A stretch of 64,000 nucleotides of DNA from JBICHN01 sp043101845. Lineage in GTDB: Bacteria > Planctomycetota > Phycisphaerae > Phycisphaerales > UBA5793. Under the pieces are notes generated by a model that saw only the letters and a list, made by a program, of their open reading frames with translations, was not told where the DNA came from and made no database searches. The first letter of the stretch is position 1. The number at the start of each line of letters is the position of its first letter. The translations under genes and the position numbers were made by a program. Positions 1-8,022 of this stretch are shown here, piece by piece. Where the stretch lies: the NCBI GenBank assembly GCA_043101845.1, contig JBICHN010000007.1:135163-199162 (forward strand). The letters run 5' to 3'.

Positions 1-2
1 CG

Positions 3-3000
3 ATCGCGGCCGGCGCCGCTGCGGCGCCGCCGATGGCGGTCCAGCGGGGCGATCACATCGCGATCATCGGCAATGCGCTCGCCGACCGCATGCAGCACTC
101 CGGATCGCTCGAGACCTTCATTCACGCGAGTCATCCCGAGGCGGAGATCGTGGTGCGCCATCTCGGCTTCGCGGGCGACGAGATCGACACGCGGATGCGG
201 TCAGATGGATTCGGCTCGCCGGATGAATGGCTCACGAAGGTCGAGGCCGATGTCATCCTCGCGTTCTTCGGGTACAACGAGTCGTTCGCCGGAGCGGAAG
301 GGCTCGACGCGTTTCGCGCCTTGCTCGACGGGTTCATCACACACACGCTCGAGCAGCGCTACAACGGCGGGACGGCGCCGCGCCTCGTGCTCTTCTCGCC
401 GATCGCGGCGGAGGATCATGCCGATCCGAACTTCCGTGACCCGGCGGAACTCAATCCGCATCTCAAGCTGTACACGGAGGCGATGCGTGAAGTCGCCGAA
501 GCGCGGCGGGTTCCGTTCGTCGACCTTTATTCGATCTCGCAGACGGCGTACGACGCGGCGGATGAGCCGCTCACGGTGAACGGCGTTCATCTCACGGAGT
601 ACGGCTACCACGCGATCGCGTCGGCGATGTATCGCGCGATCTTCGGCGAATCGGCGCCGCTCCTCGAGAGCGAGCGCTTCGGCGCCATCCGCGACGCGGT
701 GAACGAGAAGAATGCGCTCTGGTTCTCGCGCTACCGCACGGTGGACGGGTACAACATCTACGGCGGTCGCTCGCACCTCGAATACGAGGGGATCAGGAAT
801 CGCGACACGATGCAGCGCGAGATGGAGATGCGCGATGTCATGACGCGGAACGCCGAGCGACGCGTCTGGTGGATCGCGCAGGGTCGCGATCTCGCATTCT
901 TCGAAGCCGAGCCGCTGCCGGCGCCGATCGCCGTGCCGACGAACAAGCCGGGCGAACTTCCGGGCGGAGAGCACGCGTATCTCTCGGGCGAAGCGGCGAT
1001 CGCAAAGATGAAGGTCCCGCCCGGGCTCGAGGTGAACCTCTTCGCGTCGGAGGAGCGGTTCCCGGAACTCGCGAACCCGGTGCAGATGGCGTTCGACACG
1101 AAGGGGCGGTTGTGGGTGGCGTCGTGGCCGAACTATCCGGAGCGCACGCCGGACAGCGAGCGTGGCGACAGCCTGCTCATCTTTGAAGACCACGATAACG
1201 ACGGGCGGGCGGACGAGTGCATCACCTTCGTCGATGACCTCAACGCGCCGACCGGCTTTCAGTTCTACAGGGACGGCGTGCTGCTCGTGCAGGCGCCGGA
1301 TGTGTGGTTCCTGCGCGACACGGATGGCGATGATCGCGCCGACTGGAAGCGCCGCGTGTTGAACGGACTCGACTCGGCGGACTCGCATCACACGGCGAAC
1401 TCGCTCGTGCTCGACCCCGGCGGCGCCGTGTATTTGAGCGACGGGGTGTTTCATCGCACGCAGGTCGAGACGCCGTGGGGTCCGCCGGTGCGGAACTACG
1501 ACGGCGCGATCTACCGGTATGAGCCGCGCACGAGCAAGTTCGATCGGTACATCGCGTACGGATTCGCGAATCCGCACGGCCGTGTGTTCACGCGGTGGGG
1601 GAATGATCTCGTTACGGACGCGACGGGAAACCACACTTATTTTGGTCCGGCGTTCAGCGGACACCTCGACTTCCCGCACAAGCATTCCGGGCTGCGGCAA
1701 TTCTGGGAGCGGCCGTCGAGGCCCTGTCCTGGTACGGGAATCCTTTCGAGCCGGCACTTCCCCGAGGAGTTTCAGGACAACTTTCTCGACATCAATGTGA
1801 TCGGGTTCCAGGGCATCTACCGCGTCGAGATGGAGGAGCGCGGCTCGGGGGTGTGGGGAACGACGATCGAGCCGCCGCTCGTCAAGTCGGACGATCCGAA
1901 CTTCCGGCCGACCGCGGTCGATGTGGCGCCGGACGGATCGGTGTATTTCCTCGACTGGCACAACGCGATCATCGGGCACATGCAGCATCATCTGCGTGAT
2001 CCGAGCCGCGACCATGCGCACGGTCGGATCTATCGGATCACGCACAAGGATCGGCCGCTGCTCGATCCGCCGGCGATCGCGGGGGCGCCGGTGTCGGCGC
2101 TGCTCGATCTGCTGACCGCGCCTGAGAACAACACACGGACGCGGGCGAAGATCGAACTCGGGGCGCGCGATACGGATGAAGTGATCGATGCGCTTGGCGA
2201 GTGGATCGAAGGTTTCGAGTTCGATCGCGTCGAAGATCAACATGCGCTGACCGAGGCGCTCTGGGTCCACCAGTGGCACAATGTCGTGAACGAGCCGCTG
2301 CTCGAGCGGATGCTCGAATCGCCCGAGCCGCGAGCTCGCGCGGCGGCGGTGCGGGTGTTGTGCTACTGGCGCGACCGGATGAAGGATCCGCTGGCGCTCC
2401 TGCGCGTCGCGGCTGAGGATCCGTCGCCGCGCGTGCGGCACGAGGTCGTTCGCGCCGCGAGTTTCTTTGAAGGGCCGGAGGCGATGGCCGTCGCGCATGC
2501 CGTTCTGCGGCACGAGATGGATTACTACCTCGACTACACCTTCAACGAAACGGTGCGGCAACTCGAACGGACGATCGACGAGCCGTGGTATCCGGAGGAT
2601 GACGCGACGCTCGCCGCGCTCGTCGAGCGGATGAGCGACGCGAAGCTGCTCGAGGCGCCGCGGCAGGCGCCGGTGCTCGAAGAGCGGCTCGCGCGGCCGG
2701 GACTCAACATGAATGTGCGGACCGACGCGCTCGTCGGCCTCGCGCAGGAGCGGGGGGCGACGCCGGTCGCGGTCGGCGTTCGCGCCTTGCGGCGAATTGA
2801 TGAGAGTGAGCGCTTTGACGACGCGGCGGCGGCGGACGATCTCGGGTTCCTGCTCGCGGCGCACACGCGGGCGATGCTTGAAGCGGAGCGCGCCGCGCTC
2901 GTTGATCTCGCCCTGAACGGTTCGAAGGAGGCGACTCGGCGCGGCGCGTTCGCCGCGGTTCTCGCCGCCGACGGCGGGCCGGAGCGGGCGCGGTCGCTCG

Positions 3001-4871
3001 TCGATTCGCGTCCGGAGCGGCGCGTCGAACTCATCGAATCGATCCGCCTGCTCGCGGATGTAAAGGTGCGCGCCGCGTGCCGGCCGCTGATCGACGAGGC
3101 GCTCGCTGATCCCGCGTCATCGAGTGAGATTCGCGCGGCGGGGCTGCGCGGGTTGCCGCTCATGCCGGTCGAGTCCGCGGGGGACAGCTTCGCGCGGCTC
3201 GCGACGCATCTTCGTGAAGGGCCGGAGATGACCGCGGCGGCGACGGCGATCCTCCAATTGCCGCGCGAGGCGTGGAAACCGGAGCCGGCCCTCGGCGCGG
3301 CGCGGGCGATCGCCGCGTGGGCCGCCGACATCCCTGCGGCGGAGCGCACGAGTGGCGAAGTCACGCCGGTCATCCAGGCGGGCCTCGAGCTTGCGACCAG
3401 CGCGGCGGCGTTCGACGAGGCGGCGGCGAACGCGACGCGCGCGGCGCTCCTCGATCTCGGTGTACGCGTGTTCACGATCCGGAGCGTGCGCGAGCAGATG
3501 CGCTACGACACGACGGAGCTCGTCGTCGAAGCGGGCGAGGCGGTCGAAATCCACTTCGAGAACGCGGACATGATGCCGCACAACATCATTTTCGTCGAGC
3601 CGGGGTCGCGTGAGTCGATCGGCCGGGCCGCGGACGCGATGGAGCCGACGCTTGATGCGCAGGGCCGCCAGTATGTTCCGGACGACGATCGCATCTTCGC
3701 CGCGTCGAAGATGATCGAGCCGGGTCAGTCGACGACGATCCGCTTCGAGGCGCCGGCGACGCCCGGCGTGTACGAGTATGTGTGCACCTTCCCGGAGCAC
3801 TGGATGACGATGTACGGCACGCTGATCGTCGTCGCGGATATGGATGCGTATGTGCAGGACGGCGCCGCGTCGGAGACGCCGGACGATCGGCTCACGCTCG
3901 AAGGGACGCCGGGTCTCCCCGGGAACGGGAAGCGCATCGTCCTCGTGTCGGGTGATGAGGAGTATCGATCGGAGCAGGCGCTGCCGATGCTCGCGAAGAT
4001 CCTTTCGCAGCGGCATGGGTTCGATTGCGTCGTGCTCTTCGCGTGGACGGATGACTACATCGATCCGAACAACCAGTCGGGGATGCGTGGGCTCGATGCG
4101 CTCGACGACGCCGATCTCATGCTCATCAGCACGCGCTTTCGCCGTCCGACGGCGGAGCAGGCGGCGCACCTCACGCGGTTCCTCAATGCGGGCAAGCCGG
4201 TCATCGGGTTGCGCACCGCGACGCACGCGTTTACCGGCGCCGGACAGTTCGGCGAAGGCGACGCGGCGATTTCGTATGACCAGTTCGGCCGCCGCGTGCT
4301 CGGCGAGCAGTGGGTGAATCATCACGGACATCACGGCGTCGAGGGCACGCGCGGCGTCGTCGAGGAGGCGCACGCGGATCACCCGATTCTGCGCGGCGTC
4401 GAGGATATCTTCGCGCCGACCGATGTGTACGGCGTCGACCATCTCACCGACGAGGACACGATTCTCCTGCGTGGCGGCGTGACGGCGACGCTCGATCCGG
4501 CTTCACCGCTCGTCGAGAATGCAAAGAACGATCCGATGGAGCCGCTCGCGTGGCTCCACGAATACACCGCGCCGAACGGTGAGACCCGCGGCCGCGCGTT
4601 CTGCACGACGGCCGGCGCCGCGGTCGACTTCATGAGTGAGGACCTGCGCCGCCTGATCGTGAACGCGAGTTATTTCCTGAACGGTCTCGAGGTCCCGGCG
4701 GACGCGAATGTCGAGGTCGTCGACCCGTTCCACCCGAGCTTCTACGGCTTCATCCACGACGGGAACTGGTACCCGGAACTCGACCTTCAGCCGCAGGATT
4801 TCGGCCTCGGACAGTCGCCGCGAATCGCAGACCCCCCGGGCGCGCCGGAGTGGCCGCATCGACCGGGGTGA
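3..4871 (+). CDS. PVC-type dehydrogenase fusion: SGNH hydrolase, propeller, HEAT, cupredoxin, ThuA (5' partial)
   Basis: The frame is open from base 3 and reads Ala-rich residues like the end of a signal peptide before the first ATG at 33, so the true start probably lies outside the window. Numbered from that ATG (1612 aa), residues 8-205 are an SGNH/GDSL-type hydrolase (block I IIGNALAD). Residues 330-690 form the membrane-bound-dehydrogenase beta-propeller common in Planctomycetes, and 690-1150 are HEAT-like helical repeats. Residues 1155-1275 are a type-1 copper cupredoxin with ligand-like PHN, then C-x4-H-x3-M in VCTFPEHWMTM. Residues 1300-1550 are a ThuA-like domain with VNHHGHHG. Family members usually carry a CxxCH haem domain; I see none, so the cupredoxin may be the electron carrier. 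The likely role is secreted or periplasmic carbohydrate oxidation or turnover (inference); the substrate is unknown. Confidence 0.85.
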   Translation: MAAGAAAAPPMAVQRGDHIAIIGNALADRMQHSGSLETFIHASHPEAEIVVRHLGFAGDEIDTRMRSDGFGSPDEWLTKVEADVILAFFGYNESFAGAEGLDAFRALLDGFITHTLEQRYNGGTAPRLVLFSPIAAEDHADPNFRDPAELNPHLKLYTEAMREVAEARRVPFVDLYSISQTAYDAADEPLTVNGVHLTEYGYHAIASAMYRAIFGESAPLLESERFGAIRDAVNEKNALWFSRYRTVDGYNIYGGRSHLEYEGIRNRDTMQREMEMRDVMTRNAERRVWWIAQGRDLAFFEAEPLPAPIAVPTNKPGELPGGEHAYLSGEAAIAKMKVPPGLEVNLFASEERFPELANPVQMAFDTKGRLWVASWPNYPERTPDSERGDSLLIFEDHDNDGRADECITFVDDLNAPTGFQFYRDGVLLVQAPDVWFLRDTDGDDRADWKRRVLNGLDSADSHHTANSLVLDPGGAVYLSDGVFHRTQVETPWGPPVRNYDGAIYRYEPRTSKFDRYIAYGFANPHGRVFTRWGNDLVTDATGNHTYFGPAFSGHLDFPHKHSGLRQFWERPSRPCPGTGILSSRHFPEEFQDNFLDINVIGFQGIYRVEMEERGSGVWGTTIEPPLVKSDDPNFRPTAVDVAPDGSVYFLDWHNAIIGHMQHHLRDPSRDHAHGRIYRITHKDRPLLDPPAIAGAPVSALLDLLTAPENNTRTRAKIELGARDTDEVIDALGEWIEGFEFDRVEDQHALTEALWVHQWHNVVNEPLLERMLESPEPRARAAAVRVLCYWRDRMKDPLALLRVAAEDPSPRVRHEVVRAASFFEGPEAMAVAHAVLRHEMDYYLDYTFNETVRQLERTIDEPWYPEDDATLAALVERMSDAKLLEAPRQAPVLEERLARPGLNMNVRTDALVGLAQERGATPVAVGVRALRRIDESERFDDAAAADDLGFLLAAHTRAMLEAERAALVDLALNGSKEATRRGAFAAVLAADGGPERARSLVDSRPERRVELIESIRLLADVKVRAACRPLIDEALADPASSSEIRAAGLRGLPLMPVESAGDSFARLATHLREGPEMTAAATAILQLPREAWKPEPALGAARAIAAWAADIPAAERTSGEVTPVIQAGLELATSAAAFDEAAANATRAALLDLGVRVFTIRSVREQMRYDTTELVVEAGEAVEIHFENADMMPHNIIFVEPGSRESIGRAADAMEPTLDAQGRQYVPDDDRIFAASKMIEPGQSTTIRFEAPATPGVYEYVCTFPEHWMTMYGTLIVVADMDAYVQDGAASETPDDRLTLEGTPGLPGNGKRIVLVSGDEEYRSEQALPMLAKILSQRHGFDCVVLFAWTDDYIDPNNQSGMRGLDALDDADLMLISTRFRRPTAEQAAHLTRFLNAGKPVIGLRTATHAFTGAGQFGEGDAAISYDQFGRRVLGEQWVNHHGHHGVEGTRGVVEEAHADHPILRGVEDIFAPTDVYGVDHLTDEDTILLRGGVTATLDPASPLVENAKNDPMEPLAWLHEYTAPNGETRGRAFCTTAGAAVDFMSEDLRRLIVNASYFLNGLEVPADANVEVVDPFHPSFYGFIHDGNWYPELDLQPQDFGLGQSPRIADPPGAPEWPHRPG

Positions 4872-4892
4872 TCGACCGTGGGGTCATGAGAC

Positions 4893-4919
4893 GAAAACAG
4901 CCCCGTACATCAACGGGGC
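4893..4919 (-). terminator. Rho-independent terminator downstream of tRNA-Val
   Basis: A perfect 7-bp stem (4900-4906 with 4913-4919) and a 6-nt loop is followed on the minus strand by a T tract (complement of AAAA at 4894-4897). It lies 15 bases past the tRNA 3' end, so it fits transcription termination of the minus-strand tRNA. It also lies 22 bases past the stop of the plus-strand dehydrogenase gene, but no T tract follows on that strand. Confidence 0.7.
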
Positions 4920-4933
4920 CGCTTGCGAAAAAG

Positions 4934-5007
4934 TGGGCGATACTGGACTCGAACCAGTGACCTCACGGGTGTGATCCGTGCGCTCTAGCCAGCTGAGCTA
5001 ATCGCCC
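4934..5007 (-). tRNA. tRNA-Val (CAC)
   Basis: A 74-nt cloverleaf on the minus strand. The 7-bp acceptor stem GGGCGAT/ATCGCCC is perfect. The D arm is GCTC-AGCTGGCTA-GAGC, the anticodon stem CACGG/CCGTG and the loop ATCACAC, giving anticodon CAC (valine, reading GUG). The T arm is ACTGG-TTCGAGT-CCAGT. The discriminator base is A. The 3' CCA is not encoded and must be added after transcription. The 5-nt variable region marks a class I tRNA. GTG is a common valine codon in the surrounding genes. Confidence 0.95.
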
Positions 5008-5171
5008 GATGGTCGGGCGCGGCCGGGCCGGGCGGCCTCGCGTTCGAAGGCGTCCCGGCGGTCGCGTTCCGATGGTAGACCGGCGCCGCGGTGGGTCAAT
5101 CGAGGTCGAAGGGACACGGCTGACGCCGCGCTCGAGGCGCCCGGCAGACGACTCGCTCCGATAACACCATG

Positions 5172-5210
5172 CGGGTGAAACCCCGAGCCACGGCTCAACC
5201 GGGGGCTCGA
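5172..5210 (+). other. structured leader hairpin upstream of HDOD-GGDEF gene
   Basis: In the 280-base leader between the tRNA and the GTG start at 5290, bases 5181-5204 can fold as a nested hairpin: CCCC then GAGC, loop CACG, GCTC, then GGGG. The text GTGAAACCCC followed by GGCTCAACC superficially resembles a helix of 16S rRNA, but flanking 16S sequence is absent. It does not match the cyclic-di-GMP riboswitch consensus I know. It may be an mRNA leader structure or simply GC-rich chance pairing. Confidence 0.25.
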
Positions 5211-5289
5211 TCCGATCGACATAGGAGATGATGGCGCGATCGCATCTTTCACGACTGAAACGCCGCAGCGGCGGGGCAAGGATGTCAGC

Positions 5290-6804
5290 GTGAGCGGGTC
5301 GGATGAGGGTCACAGCGTGTTTGAAAGCCGCCGCGCGGCTGAACGGCTTCCGAGCCCGCCCGGGGTCGCGCTCCGCGTCGTCGAACTCTGCCAGGCTGAG
5401 AACTGTCAGCTTCCCGACCTCATCGAAGTGCTCAACGCCGATCCGGTGCTCGCGGCGCGGATGATCAAGTATGTCAACTCGCCGCTCTGCGGCGTGACGC
5501 GACCGGTCTCCTCCATCCGCCAGGCGGTCCTTCTGCTCGGACTGCGTCCGGTGCGCATGATGGCGCTCGGCTTCGCCGTGGCGTCGGTCGATATGGGCCA
5601 TCTCGCCACGGGGTTCAACCTCAATCGATTCTGGAAGGAAAGCTTTGCGACGGCGGTGATCGCGTCGCGCCTGACGCCGCTCTTGAGCGAGGAAGACGCC
5701 GACGAGGCGTTCACCGCGGGACTGCTCGCCGGTCTCGGCCAGATCGCGCTCGCGCACTGCCTGCCGCGTGAATACGAATTCGTACTCGCGGCGGTTGCGA
5801 ACGGCGAATCGCTCATCGAGTCGGAGCGCGAGGCGCTCGGCGTGGATCACTGCGAATTCGGCGCCGAGTTCCTCGCGGAGTGGAAGCTGCCGAAGCGTCT
5901 CATCACGGTCGTCCGCTGCCAGGTCGACCCGGGCACGGCGCCGAAGGAGGATCAGGAGCTTTCGAAGATCGTGTCGATCGCCCGGGCGTTGGCTCCGGTC
6001 TTTCTCACGAACGAGCCCACCGCGGAAGAGCGGCAACGCGGCCGCGAAATGGTCGAGCGCGAGCTCGGCCTCGAGCCGGCGAGCTGGACGGCGGTCGCGG
6101 AGGATGTCATCCGTCGATACCGCGAGGCCGCGGTCATCTTCGATCTATCGATCGAGGACGGGCTCTCGCTTGTCGATCTGTACGCGGAAGCGCAATGGGA
6201 GGCCGCGCAGCTTGGGCTTCAGGAATCGGCCGAGCGGCGCGCGGTCGAAGATGAACGCGATCAACTGCTCCGCGCCGCGGAGTCCGATTCGTTGACCGGA
6301 CTGTGCAATCGGGCCGTGTTCGACCGGCGTCTCGAGTCGATTCTTCGTTCGGCCCGTGACGATGACGAAGACTTTGCCCTCGTGCTCATGGATCTCGACA
6401 ACCTCAAGCAGTTGAACGATCACTTTGGTCATCTCTTCGGCGATCAGGCGTTGCGGGCGACGGCCAGCTCGCTCGAGGCGGTGCTTCGCGAGGGTGATCT
6501 GCTCGCCCGGTATGGCGGAGACGAGTTCGCCGCCATTCTTCCGCGCGCCACGCCGGAGGAGATCGTGGAGATCGCCGAGCGACTCGTCGCCGCGGCCCGG
6601 TCGATCGAGATGGATCTCGCGGGAGAGATGAAGAATCTGTCGATCAGCGTGGGCGTCGCGCTGCGCAGCGATATCGAAGGCGAGACGACGAGCGACATGC
6701 TCTTCGCCGAAGCGGACAAGCAGCTCTACCACTCGAAGGGCGCAGGCAAGGACTGCTGGACCTTCCGGGGTGAATCGGCTCCGCCCATGTCGAGCGCCGC
6801 GTAA
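5290..6804 (+). CDS. HDOD-GGDEF signalling protein (probable diguanylate cyclase)
   Basis: 504 aa, cytosolic, with no signal peptide or membrane segment. Residues about 12-215 are an HDOD domain (a degenerate HD-related domain used in signalling). About 335-495 is a GGDEF domain with an intact active site GGDEF at residues 409-413. A product-inhibition I-site RxxD (REGD, 400-403) lies exactly five residues upstream. The protein is therefore expected to make cyclic di-GMP from two GTP and to be feedback-inhibited. The GTG start at 5290 is chosen because AAGGA lies about 6 bases upstream. It is monocistronic, behind a 280-base leader with possible structure. No sensory PAS or REC domain is visible, so any input must come through the HDOD part (inference). 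Confidence 0.9.
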   Translation: MSGSDEGHSVFESRRAAERLPSPPGVALRVVELCQAENCQLPDLIEVLNADPVLAARMIKYVNSPLCGVTRPVSSIRQAVLLLGLRPVRMMALGFAVASVDMGHLATGFNLNRFWKESFATAVIASRLTPLLSEEDADEAFTAGLLAGLGQIALAHCLPREYEFVLAAVANGESLIESEREALGVDHCEFGAEFLAEWKLPKRLITVVRCQVDPGTAPKEDQELSKIVSIARALAPVFLTNEPTAEERQRGREMVERELGLEPASWTAVAEDVIRRYREAAVIFDLSIEDGLSLVDLYAEAQWEAAQLGLQESAERRAVEDERDQLLRAAESDSLTGLCNRAVFDRRLESILRSARDDDEDFALVLMDLDNLKQLNDHFGHLFGDQALRATASSLEAVLREGDLLARYGGDEFAAILPRATPEEIVEIAERLVAAARSIEMDLAGEMKNLSISVGVALRSDIEGETTSDMLFAEADKQLYHSKGAGKDCWTFRGESAPPMSSAA

Positions 6805-6838
6805 GCCGGACCGCCCGCGTCACTCTCCATTACCGCCG

Positions 6839-6874
6839 AAAACGGACCGGAGCCGACGAGTACTCGCCGGCTCC
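6839..6874. terminator. terminator between convergent genes
   Basis: The outer stem 6849-6855/6868-6874 (GGAGCCG/CGGCTCC) and an inner CGAG/CTCG pairing make a long hairpin between the stop of the HDOD-GGDEF gene and the stop of the minus-strand PEP-CTERM gene. On the minus strand it is followed by a short T run (complement of AAAA at 6839-6842). It mainly suits the minus-strand gene but may serve both. Confidence 0.6.
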
Positions 6875-6917
6875 GTGTCACTATGAGGAAGAATGCGTGG
6901 TCGTGGTAAATGGTCGT

Positions 6918-7607
6918 TCAGGCGCGACGCCGGCGACCGAGCATGAGCGCGCCGCCCATGCCGAAGAGCGCGAGCGCGCCGGGCGCGGGCACAAGGAAGA
7001 CATGGTCCTGCTGATCGTCGCCCACCATGGCGAGGATCGTGGCGCGGTCGCCGTTCGGATCGATGTTATCGATGAGTGACTGGGCGTCGGCGATGTAGGC
7101 TTCGCTGCCCGAGACCTGGAAGGTCCCGGTGTACACGCTGCCGTCGTCGTCGTGGGTGATCTCCCAGACGGCGACCTGGAACGCGGCGGCTTCGTTCGCC
7201 GTCCAGGTTTCCTGATGGAACTGGCCGAACAGACGGGCGAGCTTGCCGGCGCGCACGGAACCCATGCCGCCAAAGAACGAACTCGGCGCGTCCTCCACCT
7301 CGACGATGTCGTAGGTGTAGCTGCCGGTCGGCGAGACGAATTCCGTGAGCTCGATGCAGAACGACGAGAAGTCGCCCACGGCGCCGCCACCGGTGTAGGT
7401 TCCGTTCGTCCGGGTCCAGTTGAATGTTCCGCCAAGCGTCGAGTCGAAGCTGTTCCCGGCGTCGATCGAGTAGCGCACGCTCTGGTTCGGTGAAACGCTG
7501 TTGAATGTGACTTCGATGGTGTCGGCGGCGGCGGGCGCGCCGAGCCCTGCGACGACGGCGAGCGCGCCGGCCGTCGCGGTGATCGTTCTCAAAGAAGCGA
7601 GTTTCAT
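6918..7607 (-). CDS. PEP-CTERM-like secreted protein
   Basis: 229 aa. The start at 7607 is chosen because GGAGAGGGACAGG precedes it and the reading begins with a clean signal peptide (MKLASLRT, hydrophobic Ala-rich core, cleavage near PAAADT). The mature part has the FCIEL...AAAFQVAVWEI pattern shared by many PEP-CTERM extracellular proteins. The C-terminus VPAPGALALFGMGG then GRRRRA is a sorting tail: Pro motif, short transmembrane helix, Arg cluster. It is probably processed by the exosortase at 47931-48797, about 40 kb away (inference). The fold pattern resembles the protein at 36612-37259, so the two may be paralogues. A palindrome about 110 bases upstream may be an operator. Exact function unknown. 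Confidence 0.8.
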   Translation of the reverse strand: MKLASLRTITATAGALAVVAGLGAPAAADTIEVTFNSVSPNQSVRYSIDAGNSFDSTLGGTFNWTRTNGTYTGGGAVGDFSSFCIELTEFVSPTGSYTYDIVEVEDAPSSFFGGMGSVRAGKLARLFGQFHQETWTANEAAAFQVAVWEITHDDDGSVYTGTFQVSGSEAYIADAQSLIDNIDPNGDRATILAMVGDDQQDHVFLVPAPGALALFGMGGALMLGRRRRA

Positions 7608-8022
7608 GATCGCCTGTCCCTCTCCATACGCGAGACTCCGTGCGCGATTGACACGACACGCCCGCCGCACGGAGTCGAACGGCGAACGCGTTTCACGGGT
7701 CGGTCAACCGGGACGAACATGACGCGCGTCACATGTTCAGCGGGCGCAGACCGACCACACGCCGCCCATGGGGCGGTGGACCTTGTTCTCGACGGCGCCC
7801 GCGCGAATCCGAACCCTGCGGGGGGATGGCCCGAGCGCATCGATCATTTCAATGTGACGGGATCAGGCGGATCGAAGAGACCCTAACCCCCTCCACGCAA
7901 ACACATTGTGTCGCGCAGTGCGATCATGACAACTGCCCGTCGGCGGATTCGGGGTCATTTCCGGCGGCCGCGCGCGGATTTCGAATGGCGCGCGACCGAT
8001 AACGCCGCGCCGGAGCCCTTCG
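7608..8022. other. gene-free interval upstream of PEP-CTERM gene
   Basis: 415 bases between the start of the PEP-CTERM gene and the stop of the tricorn-like protease gene, both on the minus strand. It holds a palindrome at 7715-7738, listed separately. No convincing coding sequence, RNA gene or strong terminator is visible. Confidence 0.5.
7715..7738. promoter_or_regulatory. palindrome, candidate operator
   Basis: A perfect 12-base palindrome TGACGCGCGTCA is nested in outer arms GAACA and TGTTC that are offset by two bases. It lies about 110 bases upstream of the minus-strand PEP-CTERM start at 7607, in a gene-free stretch. Dyads of this size are typical of dimeric regulator sites, but no regulator gene is adjacent and no promoter boxes are clear. 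Confidence 0.3.

Noticed and set aside
201..2864. Long minus-strand open frame opposite the dehydrogenase fusion
   Set aside because: It is antisense to a gene with clear domains; Arg/His-rich composition is the usual shadow of high-GC coding DNA, with no recognisable motif or SD.
3117..4442. 441-codon minus-strand frame
   Set aside because: Antisense to HEAT, cupredoxin and ThuA coding sequence; composition typical of a shadow frame.
5172..5210. 16S rRNA fragment or cyclic-di-GMP riboswitch
   Set aside because: Only about 25 bases resemble a 16S helix and the flanks do not; the GEMM riboswitch core elements are missing.
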